63,197 bases of DNA from Paracoccus versutus (GCF_000763885.1 NZ_JRKO01000037.1:1-63197); one strand, 5' to 3'; counted from the first letter of the stretch, positions 8,677 to 18,499 are shown. The notes: generated from the sequence alone by a model not told the origin. Made by a program: numbers and translations.

Positions 8677-9671
8677 CGATCCGCAAGCTTCACGTCGCCG
8701 CGCTGGCGCTGATGCTGGGCAGCAGCCCGGCGCTGGCCCAGGACAAGATCCTGAACGTCAGCTATGACATCGCCCGTGAGCTGTTCGAGGCGCTGAACCC
8801 CGAGTTCCAGGCGCATTGGAAGGAAAAGACCGGCCGCGACGTGACCATCGACCAAAGCCACGGCGGCTCGTCGAAACAGGCGCGCGCCATCCTCGAAGGG
8901 CTGCCGGCCGATATCGTCACCTTCAACCAGGAAACCGACGTGGACGTGCTGGCCCAGAACGGCCTGGTGGCCGAGAACTGGCGCGAGGCCCTGCCGAACG
9001 GCGCCTCGCCCTATTACTCGCTGCCCGCCTTCCTGGTGCGCAAGGGCAATCCCAAGGGCATCAAGGACTGGTCGGACCTGGCGCGCGACGACGTGCAGGC
9101 GGTGTTCCCCAACCCCAAGACCAGCGGCAACGGCCGCTATACCTATCTGGCCGCCTATGCCTATGCCCTGACGCAAGAGGGCGGCACGCCCGAGACGGCG
9201 CAGGAATTCGTCGGCAAGATCTTTGCCAACGTCCCGGTCTTCGACACCGGCGGCCGCGCCGCCACCCAGACCTTCGCCGAGCGCAATATCGGCGACGTGC
9301 TGATCACCTTCGAGGCCGAGACCAAGGGCATCGCCAAGCAATACGAGGTCCAGGGCTTCGAGGCCGTGACCCCCGCGACCAGCCTTTTCGCCGCCTTCCC
9401 GGTCGCCGTGGTGGCCGAGAACGCCGAAAAGAACGGCTCGACCGAGGTTTCGACGGAATATCTCAACTGGCTCTACTCGCCCGAGGCACAGGACACCCTG
9501 GCCGAGAACCACTATCGCACCACCGACGAGGCGGTGACGGCGAAATACGCCGCCGAGTTCCCCGAGGTGAAGCTCCTGACCGTGGACGAGGTCTTCGGCG
9601 GCTGGCAGAAGGTGCAGGATGAGCACCTGGCCGAGGGCGGCATCCTCGACAAGGTCTTCGTCAACCAATGA
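8673..9671 (+). CDS. sbp: sulfate-binding protein of the ABC transporter
   Basis: Periplasmic receptor for sulfate/thiosulfate, 332 aa, with a signal peptide ending at ALAQ (residue 22). The mature chain starts with the family opening ILNVSYDIARELFEALN and has DQSHGGSSKQ, the sulfate-ligand loop, DIVTFNQETDVD, PKTSGNGRYTYLAAY and DVLITFEAE, which are characteristic of Sbp/CysP. The start overlaps the cysA stop by 4 bp, and the end overlaps the next start by 4 bp. Sbp and CysP (thiosulfate) cannot be told apart with certainty here. Confidence 0.92.
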   Translation: MTIRKLHVAALALMLGSSPALAQDKILNVSYDIARELFEALNPEFQAHWKEKTGRDVTIDQSHGGSSKQARAILEGLPADIVTFNQETDVDVLAQNGLVAENWREALPNGASPYYSLPAFLVRKGNPKGIKDWSDLARDDVQAVFPNPKTSGNGRYTYLAAYAYALTQEGGTPETAQEFVGKIFANVPVFDTGGRAATQTFAERNIGDVLITFEAETKGIAKQYEVQGFEAVTPATSLFAAFPVAVVAENAEKNGSTEVSTEYLNWLYSPEAQDTLAENHYRTTDEAVTAKYAAEFPEVKLLTVDEVFGGWQKVQDEHLAEGGILDKVFVNQ

Positions 9672-10513
9672 GCGCCGCCGCCGCGCCCATCCGCGCGAAA
9701 CGCGTATTGCCGGGGTTCTCGCTGAGCCTCGGCACGACGTTGCTTTACGTCGGGCTGGTGATCCTGATCCCGGTGGTGGCGCTGGTGCTGAAGGGGGCCG
9801 AGATCGGGCCGGCGCGGTTCTGGGCCATCGTCACCGCGCCGCGCACGCTGGCGGCGCTGCGGGTGACGCTGACCGCCGCCGCCGCGGCCACCGTCTTCAA
9901 CGCCTTCTACGGCCTGCTGATGGCCTGGGTGCTGACGCGCTACGACTTTCCCGGCAAGCGCATCCTGGACGCGCTGATGGACATTCCCTTCGCCCTGCCG
10001 ACCGCCGTCGCCGGCATCTCGCTGACCGCGCTTTATTCGGCGAACGGCTGGTTCGGCGCGCCGCTGGCCGGCGCCGGGATCGAGCTGGTCTATACGCTGG
10101 GCGGCGTGATCCTGGCGATGACCTTCACCTCGATCCCCTTCGTGGTGCGCGCCATCCAGCCGGTGCTGGAGGATCTGGACCCGGCGCTGGAGCAGGCGGC
10201 GATGACGCTGGGCGCCCGGCCCTTTGCCATCTTCCGCCGCGTGGTGCTGCCGGCGATCCTGCCGGCCTGGCTGGCGGGTTCGACCGTGGCCTTCGCCCGC
10301 TCGCTGGGCGAGTTCGGCGCGGTGGTGTTCATCGCCGGCAACCTGCCCTTCAAGACCGAGATCGCGGCGCTGCTGGCCTTCATCCGGCTGGAGGAATACG
10401 ACTACCAGGGCGCCGCCGCCATCGCGCTGGTGCTGCTGCTGTTCGCGCTGATCCTGCTGGTGGTCTCGAACCTGATCCAGTTCCGCGCCGCCCGCCACCT
10501 GGAGGCCCGCTGA
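9668..10513 (+). CDS. cysT: sulfate ABC transporter permease CysT
   Basis: Inner-membrane permease, 281 aa, about six hydrophobic segments. The EAA loop that docks the ATPase is seen as DLDPALEQAAMTLGARPFAIFRRVVLPAIL-type sequence around residues 170-195. ALPTAVAGISLTALYS and FARSLGEFGAVVFIAGN are typical of CysT/CysU, the latter matching the G-E-F-G-A-V motif of sulfate and molybdate permeases. Its ATG overlaps the sbp stop (ATGA) and its stop overlaps the cysW start (TGATG). Confidence 0.92.
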   Translation: MSAAAAPIRAKRVLPGFSLSLGTTLLYVGLVILIPVVALVLKGAEIGPARFWAIVTAPRTLAALRVTLTAAAAATVFNAFYGLLMAWVLTRYDFPGKRILDALMDIPFALPTAVAGISLTALYSANGWFGAPLAGAGIELVYTLGGVILAMTFTSIPFVVRAIQPVLEDLDPALEQAAMTLGARPFAIFRRVVLPAILPAWLAGSTVAFARSLGEFGAVVFIAGNLPFKTEIAALLAFIRLEEYDYQGAAAIALVLLLFALILLVVSNLIQFRAARHLEAR

Positions 10514-11337
10514 TGAGCACCGTCGCGCTGACCCACGCCCCCGGCCAAAGCCGCGCGGTGCCGCGGCTGCTGATCGGGCTGGCCTTCGCGCTGACCGCGA
10601 TCTTCGTGGTGGCGCCCCTGGCCTTCATCTTCTGGCGCGCCTTTGCCGAGGGCTGGGCGGTCTATCTGAAGAACATCGCCGATCCGCTGGTCCTGCATGC
10701 GATCTGGCTGACGACGCTGGTCGCGGTGATCGTGGTGCCGGTCAACATCGCCTTCGGCATCGCCGTCGCCTGGGCCATCGCCCGCTTTCGCTTTCCGGGG
10801 CGCAAGCTCTTGATGGTGCTGATCGAGATCCCCTTCTCGATCTCGCCGATCATCGCCGGCATCTGCTACCTGCTGCTTTACGGCCGGCAGGGCCTGCTGG
10901 GCCCGTGGCTGGCCGCGCATGACCTGAAGGTCATGTTCGCCCTGCCCGGCATCGTGCTTGTGACCATGTTCGTCACCGCCCCCTTCGTCGTGCGCGAGGT
11001 GCTGCCGCTGATGCAGGCGCAGGGCTCGGAACAGGAACAGGCGGCGGTCACGCTGGGCGCGCGCGGCTGGCAGGTGTTTTCCCGCGTCACCCTGCCCAAT
11101 ATCCGCTGGGCGCTGCTTTACGGCGCGGTGCTTTGCACGGCGCGGGCGGTGGGCGAGTTCGGCGGCGTCTCGGTCGTCTCGGGCTCGATCCGCGGCCAGA
11201 CCAACACCCTGCCCCTGCAAATCGAGCTGATGTTCAACGACCTCAACACCACCGGCGCCTTTGCCGCCGCCTCGACGCTGACCGTGATCGCGCTGGTGGT
11301 GCTGGTCGTCAAGGCCGCGTTGGAAAGCCGCAGATGA
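10513..11337 (+). CDS. cysW: sulfate ABC transporter permease CysW
   Basis: Second permease of the sulfate importer, 274 aa, about six membrane segments. The EAA loop is around GSEQEQAAVTLGARGWQVF, and the ARAVGEFGGVSVVSG stretch is the CysW counterpart of the GEFG motif. The start codon shares one base with the cysT stop. It ends the operon; no CysB- or CysP-like gene follows. Confidence 0.92.
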   Translation: MSTVALTHAPGQSRAVPRLLIGLAFALTAIFVVAPLAFIFWRAFAEGWAVYLKNIADPLVLHAIWLTTLVAVIVVPVNIAFGIAVAWAIARFRFPGRKLLMVLIEIPFSISPIIAGICYLLLYGRQGLLGPWLAAHDLKVMFALPGIVLVTMFVTAPFVVREVLPLMQAQGSEQEQAAVTLGARGWQVFSRVTLPNIRWALLYGAVLCTARAVGEFGGVSVVSGSIRGQTNTLPLQIELMFNDLNTTGAFAAASTLTVIALVVLVVKAALESRR

Positions 11338-11399
11338 CGGCTCGTAACTGGCGGGAATGTCAGTGGACTTGACCCGCCACCCCGCCTAGGCTGCAGGCC

Positions 11400-12143
11400 A
11401 TGGACGCCGCGATCAAGGACCAGAAACAGCCCTGCCCCGAACTGCCGAAGCCCCGCAGCTTCTGGCAGCGCATTGCCGACCGGCTGGCGGCGATCGTCGG
11501 CGCGCGCCGCCCCGCCACCCCGCCCGAGAAATCGGTGGCCTTCACCATCGCCGTGATCGCGCTGGGGGCCAAGCTCGCCAAGGCCGACGGTGCCGTGGCG
11601 CGGTCCGAGGTGGCGGCCTTTCGCCGCGTCTTCATCATCCCGCGGTCCGAGGAAAAGAACGCCGCCCGCGTCTTCGACCTGGCGCGGCAGGACGTGGCGG
11701 GCTTCGACGCCTGGGCGCGGCGCATCGCGGCCATGTTCCCGGCGGGCGACCCGGTGCTGGCCGATGTGGTCGAGGGGCTGTTCATCATCGCCGTCGCCGA
11801 TGGCGACCTGCACGAGGCCGAGATCATTTTCATCGACGAGGTGGCGCGCATCTTCGGCCTGCCCGCCGCGCAGGTGGCGGCCATCCGCGCCCGCCACGAC
11901 CGCCGGCAGGGCTGCCCCTCTTGCGAGGTGCTGGGCGTGACGCCCGACACGCCGCTGCCCGAGGCGCGGCGGCGCTGGCGCGAACTGGTGCGCGAAAGCC
12001 ATCCCGACCGCGCCCTGGCCCGCGGCCTGCCGCCCGAGGCGATCCGCCTGGCCGAGGCGCGCACCCGCGCGCTGAACGAGGCATGGGAGACCTTCCGCAA
12101 CATGCACCCCAAGCGCTGCGCCGGCCCCAGCCTGTCGACCTAG
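11400..12143 (+). CDS. TerB / J-domain protein (DjlA-like, soluble)
   Basis: 247-aa protein with two regions. Residues about 45-160 are helical and acidic like the TerB/DjlA domain (AFTIAVIALGAKLAKADGAV, then EGLFIIAVADGDLHEAEIIF, the paired D-G-x-x-x-x-E metal-site-like motifs). Residues about 180-245 form a C-terminal J domain: CEVLGVTPDTPLPEARRRWRELVRESHPD has the HPD tripeptide needed to stimulate DnaK. Unlike E. coli DjlA it has no N-terminal membrane segment. A co-chaperone role is expected from the family. It starts 62 bp after cysW and may have its own promoter. Confidence 0.85.
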   Translation: MDAAIKDQKQPCPELPKPRSFWQRIADRLAAIVGARRPATPPEKSVAFTIAVIALGAKLAKADGAVARSEVAAFRRVFIIPRSEEKNAARVFDLARQDVAGFDAWARRIAAMFPAGDPVLADVVEGLFIIAVADGDLHEAEIIFIDEVARIFGLPAAQVAAIRARHDRRQGCPSCEVLGVTPDTPLPEARRRWRELVRESHPDRALARGLPPEAIRLAEARTRALNEAWETFRNMHPKRCAGPSLST

Positions 12144-12363
12144 GCGGGCTGCGGAAAAACTGCCTAGGTGTCTCGATCCGGCTCTGGAAGCCGGGAAATT
12201 CGCCGCAAAATGACCCGGAAACCTCAAATTCCTGGACCAGTTGCGCCAGATCGGGGACCAATTCCTTTACAGAAAAGGCCCAGGATCCTTTTCCAGCAGC
12301 CTGCCAGGGGCCAAGGCATTGCCGGGACGCCTGTGACCTGCGCGCCCCGGCATCCTCGTCGCG

Positions 12364-13203
12364 TCAGGCCATCGCCGCGCGCAGCGCCTTGCGGCGCGCC
12401 ACGCGCTCGCGGATCGCCTCGATGTCCGTCACCGGGGTCGCGGCGAACAACTCGCGCGTATAGGGGTGGCGGGGGTCTGCGAAGACCTCTTCGCGACTGC
12501 CCTGCTCGACCGCCTCGCCCTTGTTCATCACCAGCACGTCGTCGGCGATATAGCGCACCACCGACAGGTCGTGGCTGATGAAGACATAGGCCAGGTTGAA
12601 CTCGTCCTGCAGGTCGGCCAGCAGGTTCAGCACCTGCGCCTGGACCGAAAGGTCCAGCGCCGAGACCGGCTCGTCCAGCACCAGCAGCGTCGGGTTCAGC
12701 ATCAGCGCGCGGGCGATGGCGATGCGCTGGCGCTGCCCGCCCGAGAACATGTGCGGATAGCGGTTGAACACCTCGGGCGGCAGGCCGACCTTGGCCAGCA
12801 TCTCCTCGGCGCGGCGGCGGCGCTCGGCGGCGGGGGTGTCGGTGTTCAGAAGCAGGGGCTCCATCAGCACGTCGCCGATCTTCTGGCGCGGGTTCAGGCT
12901 GCCATAGGGGTTCTGGAACACCATCTGCACCTTGGAGCGCATCTCGCGCGTCAGCCGCGCCTTGCCGATGTCCACGGGCTTGCCGTCGATCAGCAGCTCG
13001 CCGCCCGAAGCCGGGTCGATCAGCGCGATGATCCGCGCCAGCGTCGACTTGCCCGAGCCGGATTCGCCGACGATGGCCAGCGTCTTGCCGCGGTCGACCG
13101 AGAAGCTGATGCCCTTGACCGCGCGCACCATCTTGGCGGCGCGGGTCAGCGAGCCGGGGACGTAATAGTCGCGGATCAGGTTGCGCCCTTCGACGACACT
13201 CAT
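12364..13203 (-). CDS. dppF: dipeptide/oligopeptide ABC transporter ATP-binding protein DppF
   Basis: ATPase subunit of a peptide/nickel-type importer, 279 aa. Visible are Walker [12 protein letters not shown], the Q-loop [16 protein letters not shown], the signature [15 protein letters not shown], Walker [13 protein letters not shown] and the switch histidine [10 protein letters not shown]. The C-terminal part [14 protein letters not shown] is the peptide-ABC-specific extension. Its ATG (13203) overlaps the stop of the upstream ATPase by 4 bp. Last gene of dppABCDF. Confidence 0.93.
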   Translation of the reverse strand: MSVVEGRNLIRDYYVPGSLTRAAKMVRAVKGISFSVDRGKTLAIVGESGSGKSTLARIIALIDPASGGELLIDGKPVDIGKARLTREMRSKVQMVFQNPYGSLNPRQKIGDVLMEPLLLNTDTPAAERRRRAEEMLAKVGLPPEVFNRYPHMFSGGQRQRIAIARALMLNPTLLVLDEPVSALDLSVQAQVLNLLADLQDEFNLAYVFISHDLSVVRYIADDVLVMNKGEAVEQGSREEVFADPRHPYTRELFAATPVTDIEAIRERVARRKALRAAMA

Positions 13204-14039
13204 GGCTGCACCTCCGGTTCAAGGAAGCTGCCGACGGTGGGCAGCCGGTCGCCCGTCGCGTTCTCGGGCAGGGCCGAAAGCAGCGCGCGGGTATAGGGAT
13301 GCGAAGGCGCCTCGAACAGCGTCAGCACGTCGGCCTCTTCCATCTTGCGGCCCTTGTATTGCACCTGCACGCGATCCGCCGTCTCGGCCACCACGCCCAT
13401 GTCGTGGGTGATCAGGATCAGCGCCATGCCGGTCTGTTCCTGCAGTTTCATCAGCAGGTCGAGGATCTGCTTCTGGATCGTCACGTCCAGCGCCGTCGTC
13501 GGCTCGTCCGCGATCAAGAGGCGCGGGCCGGTGGCGATGGCCATGGCGATCATCACCCGCTGGCATTGCCCGCCGGACATCTGGTGCGGATAGCTTTTCA
13601 GCTTTTCCTCGGGGTCGGGAATGCCGACCTGGCGAAACAGCTCCAGCGCGCGGGCGCGGGCGGCGCGTTTCGACAGGCCCGCGTTGAAGCGCAGCACCTC
13701 CTCGATCTGGTAGCCGGTGGTAAAGCTGGGGTTCAGGGACGCGATGGGTTCCTGGAAGATCATGGTGATCTCGCGCCCGATGATGCGGCGGCGCTGGCGC
13801 GGGGTCATGCGCAGCAGATCCTGCCCGTCGAAGGTCATCTCGTCGGCGGTGACGGTGGCGGTGTCGGGCAAAAGCCCCATCGCCGCCAGCATCGACACCG
13901 ACTTGCCCGAGCCCGACTCGCCCACGATGGCCAGCACCTCGCCCTTGTCCACGGTCACGTCGATGCCGTCCACGGCGGTGAAGCTGCCGGTCGAGGTGGC
14001 GAAGCGCACGGTCAGGTTGCGGATTGTCAGAAGCGCCAT
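13200..14039 (-). CDS. dppD: dipeptide/oligopeptide ABC transporter ATP-binding protein DppD
   Basis: Partner ATPase of DppF, 279 aa. Motifs are Walker [29 protein letters not shown] (Q-loop), [16 protein letters not shown] (signature), [16 protein letters not shown] (Walker B) and [25 protein letters not shown] marks the C-terminal oligopeptide-ABC domain. It lies 3 bp after dppC and overlaps dppF by 4 bp. Confidence 0.93.
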   Translation of the reverse strand: MALLTIRNLTVRFATSTGSFTAVDGIDVTVDKGEVLAIVGESGSGKSVSMLAAMGLLPDTATVTADEMTFDGQDLLRMTPRQRRRIIGREITMIFQEPIASLNPSFTTGYQIEEVLRFNAGLSKRAARARALELFRQVGIPDPEEKLKSYPHQMSGGQCQRVMIAMAIATGPRLLIADEPTTALDVTIQKQILDLLMKLQEQTGMALILITHDMGVVAETADRVQVQYKGRKMEEADVLTLFEAPSHPYTRALLSALPENATGDRLPTVGSFLEPEVQP

Positions 14040-14042
14040 CGG

Positions 14043-14945
14043 TCAGCTCCGCTTCAGTTTCGGGTCGAGCGCGTCGCGCAGCCCGTCGCCCATCAGGTTG
14101 ATCGCCAGCACCGAGACCAGGATGGCGAGGCCGGGGAAGGTCACGACCCACCAGGCGCGCAGGATGAACTCGCGCGCCTCGGCCAGCATGGTGCCCCATT
14201 CGGACGCCGGCGGCTGCGCGCCCATGCCGAGGAAACCCAGCGCGGCGCTGTCGAGGACCGCCGAACTGAAGGAAAGCGTCGCCTGCACGATCAAGGGCGC
14301 CAGGCAATTGGGCAGGATGGTCTTGAACATCAGCCGCAGGTTGCCGGCGCCCGCCACCTTGGCGGCGGTGACATATTCGCGCGCCTTCTCGCCCATCACC
14401 GCGGCGCGGGTCAGGCGGGCGAAATGCGGCTGGTAGACGATGGCGATGGCGATCATCGCATTGGTCAGCCCCGGCCCCAGCACGGCGACCAGCACCAGCG
14501 CCAGCAAGAGCGAGGGAAAGGCCAGCACCACGTCCATGACGCGCATGATGACGGTATCGACCCAGCCGCCGAAGAAACCGGCGACCAGCCCGATGATGAT
14601 GCCGCCGGTCAGGGCGATGGCGACGACGACGATGCCGATGAACAGCGAATATTGCGCGCCATGGATCAGCCGCGACAGCATGTCCCGGCCCACGGCATCG
14701 GTGCCCAGCAGAAAGCCCGCGCGCCCGCCCTCTTGCCAGATCGGCGGCACCAGCAGCGCGTCGCGATATTGCTGCGTCGGGTCATGCGGCGCGATCAGCG
14801 ACGCGAAGATCGCGGTCAGCACCAGCAGGACGAAGACGACGAGGCCGATCACCGCGCCACGGTTCTGGCTGAAATAGAACCAGAACTCGCGCAGCATCCG
14901 GCGGCGGATGGCCGCGTCCGAAATCTTGACGGTGGTATCGGTCAT
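14043..14945 (-). CDS. dppC: dipeptide/oligopeptide ABC transporter permease DppC
   Basis: Inner-membrane permease, 300 aa. A cytoplasmic N-terminus (RRMLREFWFYFSQNRGAVIG) leads to the first membrane span, and the LLGTDAVGRDMLSRLIHGAQYSL stretch is diagnostic of DppC/OppC/NikC. The EAA region lies around AREYVTAAKVAGAGNLRLMF, followed by ILPNCLAPLIVQ. ATG 14945 overlaps the dppB stop by 4 bp. Confidence 0.93.
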   Translation of the reverse strand: MTDTTVKISDAAIRRRMLREFWFYFSQNRGAVIGLVVFVLLVLTAIFASLIAPHDPTQQYRDALLVPPIWQEGGRAGFLLGTDAVGRDMLSRLIHGAQYSLFIGIVVVAIALTGGIIIGLVAGFFGGWVDTVIMRVMDVVLAFPSLLLALVLVAVLGPGLTNAMIAIAIVYQPHFARLTRAAVMGEKAREYVTAAKVAGAGNLRLMFKTILPNCLAPLIVQATLSFSSAVLDSAALGFLGMGAQPPASEWGTMLAEAREFILRAWWVVTFPGLAILVSVLAINLMGDGLRDALDPKLKRS

Positions 14946-15949
14946 TTGTGCCGGATCCTCGGGTTGATGAGACCATAGGTCAGGTCGACGATCAGGTTCA
15001 CGATCATCACGATGGCGGCGATCAGCAGCAGGCCAGACTGCACCACCGGATAGTCGCGGCGCGAGATCGAATCGATCATCCACTTGCCGATGCCGGGCCA
15101 GGAAAAGATCGTCTCGGTCAGGATGGCGCCCGCCATCAGCACGCCGACCTGCAGGCCGATGGTGGTGATGACCGGGATCATGGCATTGCGCAGCGCATGG
15201 ACCCCGATCACCCGGCGGGTCGACAGGCCCTTGGCCCTGGCGGTGCGGACGTAATCCTCGCCCATCACCTCCAGCATGGCGGATCGGGTCTGCCGCGCGA
15301 TCACCGCCAGCGGAATGGTCGCCAGCACGATCGAGGGCAGGATCAGGTGGCTCAGCGCCGAGGCGAAGGCGCCCTTCTGCCCGGAAATCAGGCTGTCGAT
15401 CAGCATGAAGCCCGTGACCTGCGGAAAGAAATACATCAGCGAGATGCGGCCCGAGACCGGGGTCCAGCCCAGCACGCCGGAAAACAGGATGATGAGCAGA
15501 AGCCCCCACCAGAAGATCGGCATGGAAAACCCGACCAGCGCCGCGGTCATCGAGACCTGGTCGAACCAGCTGCCGCGCTTGATCGCCGCGATCACGCCCA
15601 CCGGCACGCCGATCACCGTGGCGATGATGATGGCCACCAGCGCCAGCTCGACCGTGGCCGGGAACAGCGCCAGGAACTCGGTCAGCACCGGCTTCTTCGT
15701 CACCAGCGAATTGCCCAGGTCGCCCTGCAGCAGGTTGCCGAGATAATGCAGGTATTGCTGCCAGACCGGCTTGTCATAGCCAAGCTGCGCCGCGATCTGG
15801 GCATAGCGCTCGGGCGAGACGCCGCGCTCGCCGGCCATCAGCAGCACCGGATCGCCCGGCAGCAGGCGGATGAAGCCGAAGGCCACCAGCGTGATCCCGA
15901 TCATCGTCGGGACCAGGTAAAGCAGTTTCTTGAGGATGAATCTGAGCAT
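14942..15949 (-). CDS. dppB: dipeptide/oligopeptide ABC transporter permease DppB
   Basis: Inner-membrane permease, 335 aa, with about six spans. It has the standard start MLRFILKKLLYLVPTMIGIT and LLPGDPVLLMAGERG, then an EAA loop around DYVRTARAKGLSTRRVIGVH and the FSWPGIGKWMIDSI motif of DppB/OppB. It follows dppA across a 72-bp gap that carries a strong hairpin. Confidence 0.93.
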   Translation of the reverse strand: MLRFILKKLLYLVPTMIGITLVAFGFIRLLPGDPVLLMAGERGVSPERYAQIAAQLGYDKPVWQQYLHYLGNLLQGDLGNSLVTKKPVLTEFLALFPATVELALVAIIIATVIGVPVGVIAAIKRGSWFDQVSMTAALVGFSMPIFWWGLLLIILFSGVLGWTPVSGRISLMYFFPQVTGFMLIDSLISGQKGAFASALSHLILPSIVLATIPLAVIARQTRSAMLEVMGEDYVRTARAKGLSTRRVIGVHALRNAMIPVITTIGLQVGVLMAGAILTETIFSWPGIGKWMIDSISRRDYPVVQSGLLLIAAIVMIVNLIVDLTYGLINPRIRHK

Positions 15950-15965
15950 CGAACCCTAACCTAAG

Positions 15966-15995
15966 GGCCGTGCAAGGAAATTTCCCTGCACGGCC
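15966..15995 (-). repeat. 30-bp hairpin between dppA and dppB
   Basis: GGCCGTGCA ... TGCACGGCC flank an inner palindrome GGAAATTTCC with one mismatch pair, so nearly the whole 30 bp folds back. It lies just after the dppA stop on the transcribed strand. Such stems after the binding-protein gene of ABC operons commonly protect the upstream mRNA or partly terminate, giving more receptor than permease. No T-run is present on the minus strand. Confidence 0.65.
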
Positions 15996-16021
15996 GCGAG
16001 AGTTTCAATCCGGGCGCGACC

Positions 16022-17626
16022 TTATTCGGTCAGGTCCACGGTGTCGAAGACATAATCGCCCAACGGCGACTGCACGAAGCCGGTGACGTTCTTGGCCATC
16101 GGCACGTATTGGGTCGAATGCGCCAGCGTGGCCCAGGGTGCCTCGCGCTTGAAGATGACCTGCGCCTCTTCGTAAAGCTTGACCCGCTCGTCATGGTCCG
16201 AGGTCGCCTTGGCCTTGGCCAGCAGGTCCGAGAATTCCTGGTTGCACCAGAAGGCACGGTTCGCCCCGCCCGGCGTGGCCGCGGCGCAGGACAGAAGCAC
16301 TGACAGGAAGTTGTCGGGATCGCCGTTGTCGCCGGTCCAGCCCAGGATGACGGCGCCCTTGCGACCCTCTTCCATCGATTTCTTCAGGTATTCGCCCCAT
16401 TCGTAGCTGACGATCTCGACCTTGACGCCGACCTTGGCGAAGTCGCTCTGGATCATCTCGGCGGTGCGGCGGGCGTTGGGCATGTAGGGGCGCTGCACTG
16501 GCATGGCCCAGACTTCCATGGTCAGGTCCTTGACGCCGGCTTCCTCCAGCATCGCCTTGGCCGCCTCGGGATCGTATTTGTCGTCCTCGATGGCGTCGTT
16601 ATAGGACCACATGGTCGGCGGGATCGGGTTCTTGGCGACCTCGGCATTGCCCTGGTAGACGGCATCGATCAGCGCCGGCTTGTCCATGGCCATGTTCAGC
16701 GCCTTGCGGACCTGCGGGTTGTCGAAGGGCGCGACGGTGGTGTTATAGGCCAGGTAGCCCACGTTCAGGCCGGGCTGCTCGTCCAGCTTGAGGTTCGGGT
16801 CGGCGCGGATCTCGTCCAGGTCGGCGGGCGCGGGATAGGGCATCAGGTGGCATTCGCCGGCCTTGAGCTTTTGCAGCCGCACCGAGGCGTCGGGGGTGAT
16901 GGCAAAGACCAGGTCGTCGATCTTGGGCGCCTCGCCCCAGTAGTCGGCGTTCTTCTGATAGCGGATCACCGCGTCCTTCTGGTAGGCGACGAACTTGAAG
17001 GGGCCGGTGCCGATGGGGGCGTTGTTCAGGTCTTCGCGGGTGCCGGCGGCGTCCAGCGCATCGGCATATTCCTTGGACACGATCGAGACGAAGGGCATGG
17101 CCACATTGGCCAGGAACGGCGCCTCGGGCTGGTTGAGGGTGAACTTCACCGTATGGTCGTCGACCTTTTCGATGGACTTGATCAGCTTGTCCATCTCCAT
17201 CGAGGAATAATACTCATAGGTGATGCCGGGGATGTATTCGTGCCAGGGATGGTCGGCGCTGGCCTGGCGCTCGAACGTGAAGATCACGTCGTCGGCGTTG
17301 AAGTCGCGCGAGGGCGTGAACTTGTCGTTGGAATGGAACCTCACGCCCTGGCGCAGATGGAAGGTGTATTCCAGCCCGTCCTCCGACACGTCCCAGCTTT
17401 CGGCCAGGGCCGGCTCGATCTCGGTGGTGCCCGGCTTGAACTGCACCAGGCGGTTGTAGACCGCATGGCCCGAGGCATCGAAGGTGGTGCCCGCGGTATA
17501 GGGCGCGGCGTCGAACCCTTCCGGCGAGCCCTCCGAGCAATAGACGAAGGTCTTGGCATGCAGCGGCGCCGCAGCCATCAAGGCGAAAGCCGATGCCGCA
17601 AGCATCCGGGTGGAGAAGAGTGACAT
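16022..17626 (-). CDS. dppA: dipeptide-type ABC transporter substrate-binding protein DppA
   Basis: Periplasmic receptor of the SBP_bac_5 family, 534 aa. Signal peptide MSLFSTRMLAASAFALMAAA ends near PLHAKT. The mature protein opens TFVYCSEGSPEGFDAAPYTA, as in dipeptide-binding proteins, and contains IEPALAESWDVSEDGLEYTF, FTPSRDFNADDVIFTF and WTGDNGDPDNFLSVLLSC, the latter typical of DppA. ATG 17626 follows GGGAGG. The first gene of dppABCDF; dipeptides are the likely ligand, haem or delta-aminolevulinate are alternatives seen with DppA. Confidence 0.93.
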   Translation of the reverse strand: MSLFSTRMLAASAFALMAAAPLHAKTFVYCSEGSPEGFDAAPYTAGTTFDASGHAVYNRLVQFKPGTTEIEPALAESWDVSEDGLEYTFHLRQGVRFHSNDKFTPSRDFNADDVIFTFERQASADHPWHEYIPGITYEYYSSMEMDKLIKSIEKVDDHTVKFTLNQPEAPFLANVAMPFVSIVSKEYADALDAAGTREDLNNAPIGTGPFKFVAYQKDAVIRYQKNADYWGEAPKIDDLVFAITPDASVRLQKLKAGECHLMPYPAPADLDEIRADPNLKLDEQPGLNVGYLAYNTTVAPFDNPQVRKALNMAMDKPALIDAVYQGNAEVAKNPIPPTMWSYNDAIEDDKYDPEAAKAMLEEAGVKDLTMEVWAMPVQRPYMPNARRTAEMIQSDFAKVGVKVEIVSYEWGEYLKKSMEEGRKGAVILGWTGDNGDPDNFLSVLLSCAAATPGGANRAFWCNQEFSDLLAKAKATSDHDERVKLYEEAQVIFKREAPWATLAHSTQYVPMAKNVTGFVQSPLGDYVFDTVDLTE

Positions 17627-17924
17627 AATGCCTCCCATGTCTAGAGATATTCCCTGTCCCGATGCAAACGAATCTGCCTGACAGGTCAAGTGCTTTGCCG
17701 GGTCTGATCGTCGATTTGCCGCGATGACGCTGCGAAACGCCGGAATCATCGGGCGAATCTTGGCGTTCCACCGGGCAGCCATGGGAGGGCCCCCGCCGCA
17801 AAAACAGACAGAACCGGACCGTTCAGACGCTGCCGCGCCGCCGGTTCCGGCCCTGGGCGGGATGATTCTCGGCCCGACATCCGCGGATCGGCGCAGCGGG
17901 CAGGTCCGCGCCGGCGGCGGGACA

Positions 17925-18110
17925 TCATCCGCCGTCGCCGCGACCCAGGAAAAGCGCCGCGAAAAGATAGATCCCCGCCGCACCGAACAGGATGGCCCAG
18001 AAGAAGGCGCCGCCCGCCGCCTCGAACGCCGCCCAAAGCAGGGGCAGCAGGACGCAGAGGACGCGGACCCAGAGCGGGCGGAAGAACGGGTGTTTGGGAT
18101 CGACCAGCAT
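17925..18110 (-). CDS. small membrane protein, DUF3329-like
   Basis: 61 aa, two hydrophobic stretches (VRVLCVLLPLLWAAFEAA and FFWAILFGAAGIYLFAALF). The start MLVDPKHPFFRPLWVRV, with the HPFF-x-P-x-W-x-R-V pattern, is what I recall for DUF3329-type small proteins in alphaproteobacteria. Function unknown. The 298 bp between it and dppA holds no gene that I can see. Confidence 0.6.
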   Translation of the reverse strand: MLVDPKHPFFRPLWVRVLCVLLPLLWAAFEAAGGAFFWAILFGAAGIYLFAALFLGRGDGG

Positions 18111-18268
18111 CCCGCCAGCCTAGTGCAGCGCGGCTGCCGGCGCCATATCCCTCGGCGCCTTGGGCCGATGGGCTGGCATTGCGCCGGCTCCAGCCTGCGG
18201 AGGCCTGGCCGCCTCGACCACCGGCGGCGGCGCCTGCCCTTCTTTCGTGCCCAAATATCCTGGGGGGA

Positions 18269-18322
18269 CGTTTCCTCCACCCCATCGAGGGGTGGAGGAA
18301 ACGCGGGGGGCAACGCCCCCCG
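18269..18322. repeat. Rhodobacterales-type intergenic hairpin repeat, copy 1
   Basis: Two perfect hairpins in tandem. At 18269-18303 a 15-bp stem CGTTTCCTCCACCCC pairs with its complement across loop ATCGA; at 18304-18322 CGGGGGGC pairs with GCCCCCCG across AAC. The element is led by CAAATATCCTGGGGGG (18253-18268). A related element lies at 34764-34806. The remaining 18111-18499 interval shows no gene. Confidence 0.75.
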
Positions 18323-18499
18323 ACGCCAGCGGCGCAGCCGATCCCGGCGCGGCCGTCCGGCACCCGGCCGCACCGCCGGGACACAAACACCGGCCGCCCC
18401 GGCCACACCCTCGATCCTGGATCGCCCCGCCATGCATCCTGCATTCAGCCGGGGGAATGCGTCAGGAAAAGCGCGCGCTTGCATCGGCCCGACGGGCCC

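Noticed and set aside
12273..12292. AAAAGG ... CCTTTT as a terminator between the J-domain gene and dppF
   Set aside because: Only six weak pairs with an 8-base loop; not convincing though the position between convergent genes would suit.
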